Of a DNA stretch of 64,000 nt, positions 9,638 to 20,010 are shown piece by piece (the stretch's first letter is position 1; the number at the start of each line of letters is the position of its first letter). Source of the stretch: Homalodisca vitripennis (Eukaryota > Arthropoda > Insecta > Hemiptera > Cicadellidae); the NCBI RefSeq assembly GCF_021130785.1, contig NW_025776203.1, positions 36,749-100,748 on the forward strand, given 5' to 3'. The position numbers and the translations under genes are program-made. The notes beneath the pieces are model-generated. The model saw only the letters and a program-made list of their open reading frames with translations. It was not told the DNA's origin and searched no databases.

Positions 9638-9678
<41 letters not shown>
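9638..9678. repeat. (TA)n microsatellite
   Basis: This TA tract borders the right end of the palindrome, mirroring the TA tract at its left end. Confidence 0.9.
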
Positions 9679-9679
<1 letters not shown>

Positions 9680-10251
9680 CCGTCAGCATTTTCTTACAGT
9701 TACTATATTCTGAACAGAAACGATTTAAAACTAACATTAATAATTTTAACATTTTTTGTATTGCAAGTACTGTGTATATATTTTAATATAATTTTTACTC
9801 ATAGAAGTAAATATAACTTGTGACTTAAACTAACTTTTAGATAGATATTTAACTCTAAGTTTCTTAACGCTGTTCAACTAATTGTATCATTAAATATTTT
9901 GAATTATATTACCTTAAAGTGTCATTCCCCAAGAGTATAGAATTAGTAATTTAACAATATATACTTAATATTTTCTTATATTTAAAAGAGAATCATTTAA
10001 CGGCAAGCTTTATAAGTAGAAGATTTAAAAAGGAGTTCTACAAATTTTTCGACGTTTTGTATTATTGGTATTTTTTAATATATAAAATACATGTAGGATG
10101 TATTTATAGACAAGACAATTAAAACATGTTTTGGTAATGAAGTCATTATACTTATTCTAAGTCACTATTCACGAGAAGCATATTTCACACTTGAGTGATA
10201 AGCTTGAATTCGAGAGTTTCGCAAACTTTACGATGTCCTGCAGTCAGTCGT
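9679..10251. other. AT-rich spacer
   Basis: No gene or repeat was recognised. Confidence 0.5.
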
Positions 10252-11196
10252 AACATCCTGAGTTAAGATGTCCCTTTCGTAATAATCATATACATGCTGC
10301 AATATTGATCGTATACATGCCATCAGAATGGTCATATACATATTGCAGCACACAAGTCCGGACAGATACTCATGTGGTTCAGTTTAGCGGTACGTCGACC
10401 TGTTGTTGTCACGATATCCTGAGCTAAGACATACCATTCGTAATAATCATATACATGCTGCAATATTGATCGTATACATGCCATCAGAATGGTCATATAC
10501 ATATTGCAGCACACAAGTCCGGACAGATACTCATGTGGTTCAGTTTAGCGGTACGTCGACCTGTTGTTGTCACGATATCCTGAGCTAAGACATACCATTC
10601 GTAATAATCATATACATGCTGCAATATTGATCGTATACATGCCATCAGAATGGTCATATACATATTGCAGCATACAAGTCTGGACCGATACTCATATAGT
10701 TCAGTTTAGCGGTACGTCGACCTGTTGTTGTCACGATATCCTGAGCTAAGACATACCATTCGTAATAATCATATACATGCTGCAATATTGATCGTATACA
10801 TGCCATCAGAATGGTCATATACATATTGCAGCATACAAGTCTGGACCGATACTCATATAGTTCAGTTTAACGGTACGTCGACCTGTTGTTGTCACGAAAT
10901 CCTGAGCTAAGACATACCATTCGTAATAATCATATACATGCTGCAATATTGATCGTATACATGCCATCAGAATGGTCATATACATATTGCAGCATACAAG
11001 TCCGGACAGATACTCATGTAGTTCAGTTTAGCGGTACGTCGACCTGCTGTTGTCACGATATCCTGAGCTAAGACATACCTTTCGTAATAATTATATACAT
11101 GCTGCAATATTGATCGTATACATGCAATCAGAATGGTCATATACATTTTGCAGCACACAAGTTCGGACAGATACTCATATAGTTCAGTTTAGCGGT
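10252..11196. repeat. 161-bp minisatellite, about 5.9 copies
   Basis: Units repeat every 161 bp, for example the landmark CCTGAGCTAAGACATACC at 10419, 10580, 10741 and 10902. The first unit is more divergent and the last is cut off after AGCGGT. Middle units share diagnostic changes (CTGGACCG against CCGGACAG). Each unit contains partly complementary blocks, CATATACATGCTGCAATATT and CATATACATATTGCAGC. Recurring 61-codon frames are by-products of the repeat. Confidence 0.95.
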
Positions 11197-14067
11197 TGAT
11201 ATGGCTTCTTCCGAACATATAAGTGACTATCGTGACTGACCAACTTTGTAGAGATGAAAAGCCAAAATTTCTATTATGTTGACCATATTCTGTCTAATCG
11301 ATTGCACTAGAAGAAAATGCAATGGTTATTTGTAACACTGAACATGTAAGACAGCCACAACACTTGCTATCTTTGTTACTGAAGGAATTCCTTCACTAAT
11401 CCACAGAACACACAGGTCTTAGACTCTGTTATGTATCAATCAGGCGTACGCTGCACTTCACCGTCAACAGTGAAACCAGCGTGAGATTGGAACGCAACAG
11501 CTTAACTTTCCTGCAACTGTTATTTCTTGGCCTGAATCATTGTAGGATTAAGAAGAACTGGAACCACTTGCAGTCAATTTTGGCATAAACGAGTTTTGTT
11601 TAATTTATTGAATAGAACGAATAAATTCAAATAAATAAAAAAATTAAAGTTCCTATTAAAGTTATACTAGTGTTAATATTTGATATCACAACTAGGAAAC
11701 TAAAACCCTTTGATGAACATTTTACTTTGCAAGTACTCGTGATTTAATTTAAATAAAATATAATAGCAAAAATAGAGAGATCCGATATAAAAATCACTAA
11801 AAAGAGGCAACGTAAGTACTCTCTATTAAGAATCATACGAAAGAATGGGTTCCCTCAATTGTAAAGCTCTATAATAATTCCATAAGATCATCTCCAATAA
11901 TCCACTTAACTCACCGTTCTGGTAATGGTTTCTTCGAGTATTTATAACAAGTCAATATAATAAAACCATCCAGGAACGTCTTGGAAAGTCCTTTTGAATC
12001 ATTTTTCATCTGTTTTACACACTCCTTTTATTACCGCGGTTTCAAGAAGTTGTTTCAAACATGTTCACATTACAGACCCTGGTATTTTGTATCTGATATA
12101 TAACACAGAACACAAACATTAAAAAATTGTGCGTGCATTAGTTGAAATGTGAGCACGAAACAAATGTGCCTCGCGGACAACGTCCAAACATGTACAGTAC
12201 TACTGTTCATGTTTTAATCATAGTTAACTTGTCGAAAAAGAATCCCATCATTTCATTACATAAAATTTAATTTATATTTATTAGCTTAGTGGTTTTTAGT
12301 TACGAGTCTCTTAAAAGTTCACCATTCGCATATAGATTAGTAATTTAAAGAAAATTATTTCTGGGGCCTAACACAACAAATAGTAGCTCATGAACCTTTC
12401 CCCGAGAAAATTTTGACCTCTAATTCCTCATGAATATTTAGCTTAAAACAAATTACGGGGTGCCATCATAGTGTTTATGTTTTAAAATTTCGGGGTGATT
12501 TTAGCCCCTGAGTCCTCCTTCCTTATATACGACAGTGATAGAATAGTAATAAAGTTGTGATTCTTCAATAACAGTAGTAAAAATATATCGATGTAAAAGG
12601 GGGCAACATGAATAAATAAATCCCAACCTTTCAAGGGTGATAATAGTAATTTATCATAATATTTGATAATAAGAGTTTACTTGATGCGAACGCAGCTGAC
12701 TTATTTAGAAAGCCCTATCATATAAGTCTCAATCCTGAACACTTCCTTTCTGATATCGCGTACTTCCGCAATAATTTTCTAAATAAGAAATATGATTATA
12801 AATATTGGCACCATAACATGTAACACTATGAACCCTCCTAAAACAATCATAAAAAGTAGCTTTTAATAGAGGGCAACATTTAATAAATTTAAAACTAGAA
12901 GGTTTCAGTACATGTAACTTCCTACTGGCTTTAGTTATAAAACATAAAAGGTGACTACTAAATATATTTTATCATGTACTGTATAATACATTAAGGCTAC
13001 TATTCACAATATATTCTCTGCTTTGATAATTATTATAAAACCCAAAATTAATACTTACGGACAGAGATTGCTACATGGCACAAGCTAATTATAACCTCTA
13101 GGCGGGATGCAGAGTAAATTAGCGAACTGGGAACAACAGAACCATGGTTTATGGGCAGTTGCTCTCAAGGCAGGTATTCATTTGATCAAACAATTTGCCA
13201 AACTGTATACAAATTCTACAACGCTCAAGGTGCTTTTAACTTGCCTAAAATGACTCTTAGCAACACAAGCATTTTATAATGTAAGAGTATTTGGAATACA
13301 ACTGTGACGTCGAACTTTGGCCAATAATGAAGAACGTATGTATGCAAAATTGTTTGTTTGAATATTGATTTTGATGTGGTGATAATGGAAAACAATTGAA
13401 CTAAACGGCTTGCGTATATGTTAACCATATATTCACAATACAGATTTTGACTATTGATTTTAGAGCAATTTATTACGTATAAGTACTACTATAGTAGGTA
13501 CACAGAGTAGTCTTTAAATATATTTACGCACTTGAGCACAAACTACAGTCACAACCGGCCACCCACAACTTGGTATAGTGATTAAATAACACAATTAATA
13601 CATTACTGGTATTGTAGATGATAAATTTAAAAAATAGTGTACATTTAACATTTCCTAATCAAACCAGATTAAATGTAAAAGGAACTGAACAGCTCAAATA
13701 TTAAGTTATTTATATCAGAGTGCTTGATCTAAGTAAGTCACTTGATATTGTCTTTGGAAGATATAAAATCAAGTAAACCGTCAAAGTTTAGTTATTATAT
13801 CATAAATAACCTTCAAATTACTTCATAATAAATCGTAAAAAATCATATAAAGGATAACAAATCCTTCACCATTAGATACTAAATACAGACGAACATCATA
13901 ATTTGTAGCGTACATGTGCCTTTAAGACAAAGCAAGCTCTCTTACATAGTACAAGTTGGTACATGCATGTGAATGCTATAATTCTGAACATCGTAAGACA
14001 TTTATAATTATGTTAACAATACGAAAATAAATTTTCTTCAAGGATATTTCATACAGTATTAAGTTAC
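11197..14067. other. Intergenic DNA without recognised genes
   Basis: AT-rich. Two slightly more complex patches, 11210-11590 and 12360-12530 (the latter with GGGGTGATTTTAGCCCCTGAG), may be old transposon pieces, but no family could be assigned. Confidence 0.4.
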
Positions 14068-14317
14068 CTTTGGCTATAAACAAATCCCTAAAACAACGCG
14101 TTTGGAGGCGCAGGCTTGGAAAAGTAACAATACATAGATCAGCAGGGCTCTCGTTGAGAAGTGGAAATAGGAGACTAAATATTGATGTAACTAATACTAA
14201 CTAACAAACATAGTTGTGGGGCTGGTGGAGCCACCTTTAATAGACTGAAGTTTACAATATCATTGGGACACTCTTTTTAATAACTGGAAATAGGGTTTGC
14301 TCATATATTAATTATAA

Positions 14318-14350
14318 TACGCGTGCGCGTGCACACACACAGACACACTG
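14318..14350. repeat. Short (CG/CA)n purine-pyrimidine tract
   Basis: ACGCGTGCGCGTGCACACACAC is an alternating purine-pyrimidine run, able in principle to adopt Z-DNA. Confidence 0.7.
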
Positions 14351-15169
14351 ATGAGTAATTGAGGTATCGAAGGTTAAAAGAGGTATCGAAATAAATCACC
14401 AAGGCAAAGCCTGCTTAGAGAATTCCAAACATTAACATTAAGCAGAATCTCTTTTGTTGAAGTATAAATGAAAACTATTTTTGAATCCCATAATTTACAA
14501 AATAACGATAATTATTGTAGTTTAACCTCTCTACCTCTGTAATCCAGCAGGATAAACATTTAGAGCGGAAGCTTTGATGCACCCCCGCGCTACGAAACAG
14601 CTTTATCTGATACAGGATTAAAATTTAATATTCCTAAGACAAAGATGTTATCTTTTGTTCATCCGAGCCACGTCATAGTCATTTTCCATCAAGATATTTT
14701 CTTTTACAATACAGTTTTAAAATAAAGATGTTTATCTATTACTGTACACTCGTAAAACACTGATTTGCGGCATAATTGACATTAATATAATTCAACACCC
14801 TAATCACGTTTTCTTCAAATAAATGAAGTTATTCCGTTCGGAATACTAATGCATTATTCAATATTAACTCGTGTAGACTGCTTAGTGAATTTAAGAATAC
14901 TCGTGACTTTCAAATGAATTTCATTTTCTTTGTGTTACTTTATTGATATATACAGAATATTTTAAGTTGAAACATCTAAACTCTGTTGTTTTATTTTTGT
15001 AATGATTATATCGTTCAGCATTGGAGTCCCTATTTTAAAAACTCCCGTGTTTTTTTATATTTATTTGAAATAAATGTAGAATACTGTAAAAATTGATTTT
15101 ACGAAGAGACTACAAAGGTTAAGTTTTATATTTTGCGTAAACTGTTTCAAAAATGAATAATTGTGATGA

Positions 15170-15370
15170 CAGTGCTGATTTTTCTTATTGAGTTAACAAA
15201 CAGTTGGAAAAATGCGCGATTTATGCTTAGCTTTTTCGTTAAGCAGTTAAATTACACAAACTGTTCAGGTGATAAAATTAAAGTTAATTTATATGCCTTA
15301 AAAATAGATCTTTTTGTTTTATTTTTAAGAGTGCATATATTTTATGATATTTTTCTATCATAAAAGACGT
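15170..15370 (+). repeat. Divergent dispersed repeat of a second family, copy 1
   Basis: It aligns by eye in the same orientation with 19806-20010. Both contain TTATT..TTG(G)TGAGTTAACAA, then AGCTTT, then TAAAACAATTAAAT-like and CTTTAAAAATA..TCTTTT blocks. No coding function was recognised. Confidence 0.4.
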
Positions 15371-15990
15371 TGTAAACCTATACTTCCTATGATATTATCA
15401 AATCTTGATTTAATTGCTGTTCCATTCCATTTCACCACTTTCAAAAAACTAACTAGTATTTCACTTTCACCTTTTTCAGTACACTTGGAATCTATTCATA
15501 TAAGAAGAGCAGGGTGAATTTGGTGTTTGTGAGTATTAACTAGTTTTATACCTTGTCAATGAATTATCTACCTAACTATTAATTACAGAGAACGGATGAC
15601 TGTATATATTATGTTTACAAGTTTTCTATGGATAATTTTGCCTATTGCCTTAGGTATAAATTGCAACACTAAAGTATTAACAAAGGTACCATAATGCACA
15701 GTCTAATCATTCCCAAGTTGTTTAAGCCGTTGGGCATCCTTGGCTAGATATCGAGATTCCCCCTATTTACACCAGAGGTCGATGATGATGGTCCCAATAA
15801 TATTTTAAACTTTATTCTATTAAAGGTGGCTCCACCAGACCAACACTACGTTTGTTAGTTAGTATTAGTTACATCAATATTTAGTCTTCTATTTCCACTT
15901 CTCAACGAGAGCCCTCCTGATCTATGGTCTGTTACTTTTCCAAGCCTGCGCCTCCAATACATTGTTGTAGGGATTTGTTTATTGCCAAGG

Positions 15991-18960
15991 GTTTTCACGG
16001 ATGACAATAGATATAGTCTAAAATTTTAATTTCAGCCAGACAACAAATAGTGTCATGTTCACCAAATTTCCCAAAAGTTTGATTTTAAGTGTATTTTAAA
16101 AAATGCAGTAACATACAATGGTGGGGAATTAAGTTAATGTGTTTACATTTCCGCTGAAGGCGTTACGTCACTAAGTTATGAAAACATCCAAAACAAAATA
16201 TAGACAGATTTAAAGAAGCATTGTAATGGTCCATTTTTACGTTTTTAAAGGTGTCTGTGTAGAATTGTTTTCGCCCAATGTAAAATTCATATCTGAAGCC
16301 TGTTTATCAAAATTCAAGTTAAACTTTAGATATAGTTTCCTTAAACAACTAAAATAGAATAGCAATGCCAAAACCCATTCCCACTTACTAGCTTCACTCT
16401 AACTTGTATTTCAATTCCGATATTGAATATTAAAAAAATCTCTTTGTGGGCTCTCTGTTAATAAGTTTGCCTATAGCAATCTCATTACCATGTACTAGTT
16501 TGTTCTTACTTAAACATTATATCTTTAATTTTTGACACCTTTAAAAGTAATTTTCAATGCATGAAACGTAGTGTATTATTTTTGTAACGTATAAAAAGTG
16601 GTAAATTTCCAAAATCATAATATCTTTTTGGATTAACTATATTTTACACAAATTCCTTGAAATTTCTATATCAATTTCTACAATCTAAATCATGTGTTGC
16701 ACAGTGGGCACAGTTCCCATGTATTAAAATTAATCAATAACCATTAAATTTCCGGGAATTTTGTAGGACAAACTGATAAAAAAGTGACAGCCACAAATTG
16801 TTTCATAATTAATTTAGAATTCAATCAAACATAGAGGAACAGTTATGTCAGGGATCATAAATTGAAGTATGTAAGTAAGATATTTATTAAAATACCAATA
16901 GTTACTTCATTAAATCCAATTTTACTATACAACTTATCAGAAATGCTTTAGCAAGAGAAGCACATTCAACTGCATCTGGTTCAGAATATTTTATTGTAAA
17001 ATATCGGATGGTATTAAGAAAGATTTATAAATCACGTTAGTTCGAGGGACTTTGAAACTTAACCTTATCACAGATAAACAGTTAAGTGTGTCGAATCTCA
17101 ATCAGCTGAATATTTTTAAGTACTGTATTTGTAATTTATATTCACAATATTCTTGTTCTCGTGCTCTCCTTTATGTTATTTCCTCTTTTTTTTAATTGGT
17201 CATATTATGTGCGGTATGAGTAGTATTAGTTTTCCTTTAAGTATTATAGCAGGTTGTGGGTTATAAATGTATTGATAATTATCAACTCTAGAACACTTAG
17301 CATTAAAAATTCCAAGCATCAAATGTTCTTTCGTTCTCTTTCACATGATAAAGCTAATAGTGTTCATTTCGCCTCGTAATAAGGCCATTCTTCATTATAT
17401 TTCATTTTAAACTTTTCTAATTAAAAATGTTCTCACAAGGAGTAAACTGTTAAATAAATATAAATGCAATATTTTATTAATGTATTTAGAAATGTAACTT
17501 CGATGTAAAGGGATTGTCAGTCAAATTTTTGTGTGTACTTTAACCTCGTGTTAAAATCCTCAGGGAATTGCACAAAACCATTAAAATAATAATAAAATAA
17601 TGAGCAATCAATCTCTTTCGCTACTAGCTGACAAGATGTCACAATGATAGAGTGGGTACCTTAATCAACATTAAGTTCACGTTCAACAGTATTTTTATTG
17701 TCTCTTTTTCGTACACGTAAGAAATAGCTCTGTACCTACTTTAATAACCATTTCAATATCACATATTTTTTGTATATATACTATATATATTAATGTACGA
17801 TATATTGTCATATTGTACTGTATATTGATGTGGTAGGTAACAGTCTTCAAGACAGAGGGTATATTAGAAACAGCCAAGACTGACTGTACAGAAAATATTC
17901 AGCTATCCAACTGATTTTTGGCCACAAGTGTAATGTAATGGATGTATAAAAGGTCATTTCCCAAGATAAATACAAAATAAGGTAATTTCCCGCACGCGAA
18001 TTTGCATACTGTTATTTCCCACCCAACCCACGTTTCCTAATCGACCTTGCAGCTGTCTTCATTCTAATAACTAGTCAATGGAATATACCTTAAATTAACC
18101 TATTAAAAACCCAAGTACTGAATCCTAAATCAAAAATATTTACAATACTATTCCAATTACCTTTAATTATTTATGTTTTCAGTTGGCTATTAAAATGAAA
18201 TAAAACTGATTTCTTAGAATCAGTTCACTAAAGATCCCATACATTAGATCACATTATTAAACATTGCAATGTATGTGAACTCAGTTCTATTGTTAGATAC
18301 AAAGGAGCCTTATTTTCCTCAACACTGTTAGATCGTAGTGACAGCAATAACATGAAAGCCACAGATTTGATCTATGACCTGTATTTTCTTCCTCCACACA
18401 AAGGATCAATTCACACAAGGAGCAAATTCTTTTAAATTGGTTAATGTGAGTGTAAAGTCACGATTTTTCATTTTTCGTAAGTTCACTTATCAATCAAACA
18501 TAACTTTGTAAGTTATGATATCAACGGATAGGCTTATCTACGAAAGTGGATGGAGGAAATAGAGGAAACTTTATCTTTTCTATGTTTTATTTTTATTATT
18601 TATCAGTTAAAGTGGGTTTTTTTTACAGCCTCTACATTCATGGTTGGGTCACATAAAGTTCACCTTAGGGATATATTGAGTTAGATTATGGACCATCCAT
18701 ACCTTTCGTAGTTCAAGACATGATTCTATTTGGAATATTAGAAAATTACTTATAAATTAGAAGACAAATCTTCCGATATTTATGTGTTTAATAAATATCC
18801 ATGATGCCATTTCTTTATATCGATTTTGAATCATTAATGTAGTAGTAATAGTGTTGGACAACTAGAAGCTAAAGCAGAATCAAGCAGGCGATTTATTCTG
18901 TGGGCAATAAAGACATAGGCCAAAATATCCACATAATTTTAACATTTTAATATTTATATC
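15991..18960. other. Intergenic DNA without recognised genes
   Basis: AT-rich. A 60-codon minus frame at 17695-17877 has no recognisable similarity. No RNA gene was seen. Confidence 0.45.
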
Positions 18961-18965
18961 TAAAA

Positions 18966-19210
18966 AATCGTATTGCGTAAGTGGCTCGGAAGAGGGAGAT
19001 GCCAAAACAATGCGCTACTAGCCCGACTGCTTACTTTCGGCCAGGCTATGGTCAGCACATGTTCTTGTCAATGACGCAATGTTTTCGGTACGGTACGTAG
19101 CCGTCCGGCAGTAGGCAGTTTTGCAATCAACTCTTGAGTAGTTGTCGTCTGTGGGCGCATGCGCAAAACTGACTGTCCTCCGCGCATGCGGTTAGAGTAC
19201 GGCGGTTTTA
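18966..19210. promoter_or_regulatory. CpG-rich patch with two NRF-1-like palindromes
   Basis: In otherwise AT-rich DNA this stretch has many CpG dinucleotides. It holds GCGCATGCGC at 19155-19164 and CGCGCATGCG at 19181-19190, which match the palindromic NRF-1/Ewg-type site known from animal promoters. No TATA box or coding exon is evident nearby. It may be a promoter of a gene whose exons lie elsewhere, or a fragment of a GC-rich repeat. The orientation cannot be decided. Confidence 0.35.
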
Positions 19211-19805
19211 GTAATTAATTTTACTGTAACAATGACTATGGAAATGAATTATACACGAATATAATTAAATAAACAAAAGCAAAGCGTGGTTTCTGTAAAT
19301 TAAAAACTAAATAATTGCCTGATGTATTGACTACTTTGGTTATCACGTAATCAGAAAATTATACTGTATAGTAAACACGCTGTTTATCCTGCAAGTCTTC
19401 CAGTTTAAAAGAGAATAAATGTTTTCGCAAATATACTACTTTGTCAATTTGGAAGATAATTTTACAAAAACCATAATCATTGAAAACAACTGCTATTAAA
19501 TCAAGTTTAGATTTTTGAAACGTAGTCATAATTATAACTGTATATTATATTATTATATTAATCAATTACAGCTGCCTATGATCATTAACATATATGAAAA
19601 TAGGGAAAATGTAAATCATCGTTTTCATGTACGAAATGTTATGTTTCTCAAAGAGAAGGGGGGAGGAGGAGGCAATACCAGGGCTGAGCTACGATATTGT
19701 GCTTAACAAACTACTTTAATAGTTCCATACTACCTGTTAAACTACGAACACTTGCAGATTAAACTATTGACTATTAAATCCCACTGGTCATGTGATCAGG
19801 CATAC
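19211..19805. other. AT-rich spacer
   Basis: Nothing was recognised. A 63-codon frame at 19515-19706 is not convincing as a gene. Confidence 0.45.
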
Positions 19806-20010
19806 GTAACTGGCTTGTTTTATTCTTGGTGAGTTAACAATCAGCTGCAAAATCGTATTAAAGCTGAGCTTTGTCGTAAAACAATTAAATAAAACAAACT
19901 ATTTCACATACAAAAGTTCAGTTCGTTTACATGCTTTAAAAATAAATCTTTTAAAGTTGGCTGTTTTTTTTTATCTGTATATTTTTCTTCAAATATATTT
20001 CTAGCAGAAA
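19806..20010 (+). repeat. Divergent dispersed repeat of a second family, copy 2
   Basis: This is the counterpart of 15170-15370 in the same orientation, interrupted by small indels. Confidence 0.4.

Larger units (their letters stand above)
5663..9642. mobile_element. 4 kb palindromic virus-like or foldback element
   Basis: The left arm (5663-7629) and right arm (7668-9642) are reverse complements along almost their whole length, separated by an asymmetric 38 bp spacer. The outer ends read AAGTAGATATGAATATGGGG, lie inside TA repeats on both sides, and the flanks differ beyond them. Moving outward from the centre, each arm has a 20-21 bp tandem array, a zinc-ribbon gene, a 109-codon gene, a 13-bp iteron array and a ~100-codon gene, all transcribed outward. 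The arms differ by scattered substitutions and homopolymer indels, so they are not an exact assembly duplication. No transposase, integrase or polymerase is present. Candidates are a foldback transposon, paired terminal repeats of a deleted Polinton/adintovirus-like element, or an integrated junction of a linear DNA virus with hairpin ends. Confidence 0.75.
14068..15990. mobile_element. 1.9 kb element with ~200 bp inverted ends
   Basis: The left arm 14068-14269 is the reverse complement, with few mismatches, of 15791-15990. Shared blocks include GGAGGCGCAGGCTTGGAAAA, GGGCTCTCGTTGAGAAGTGG, ACTAATACTAACTAACAAAC and GGTGGAGCCACCTTTAATAG. The interior is AT-rich with no transposase recognised. 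It fits a non-autonomous DNA transposon, or two copies of one short repeat in opposite orientation. A dispersed-repeat copy (15170-15370) lies inside it. Confidence 0.6.

Noticed and set aside
5663..9642. Palindrome as a missing-adapter sequencing artefact
   Set aside because: The arms differ by real substitutions as well as indels, their outer ends coincide with an element terminus, and the 38 bp spacer is not the usual adapter. It still deserves a read check.
10332..11158. Series of near-identical 60-61 codon frames
   Set aside because: They recur with the 161-bp minisatellite period and are by-products of it.
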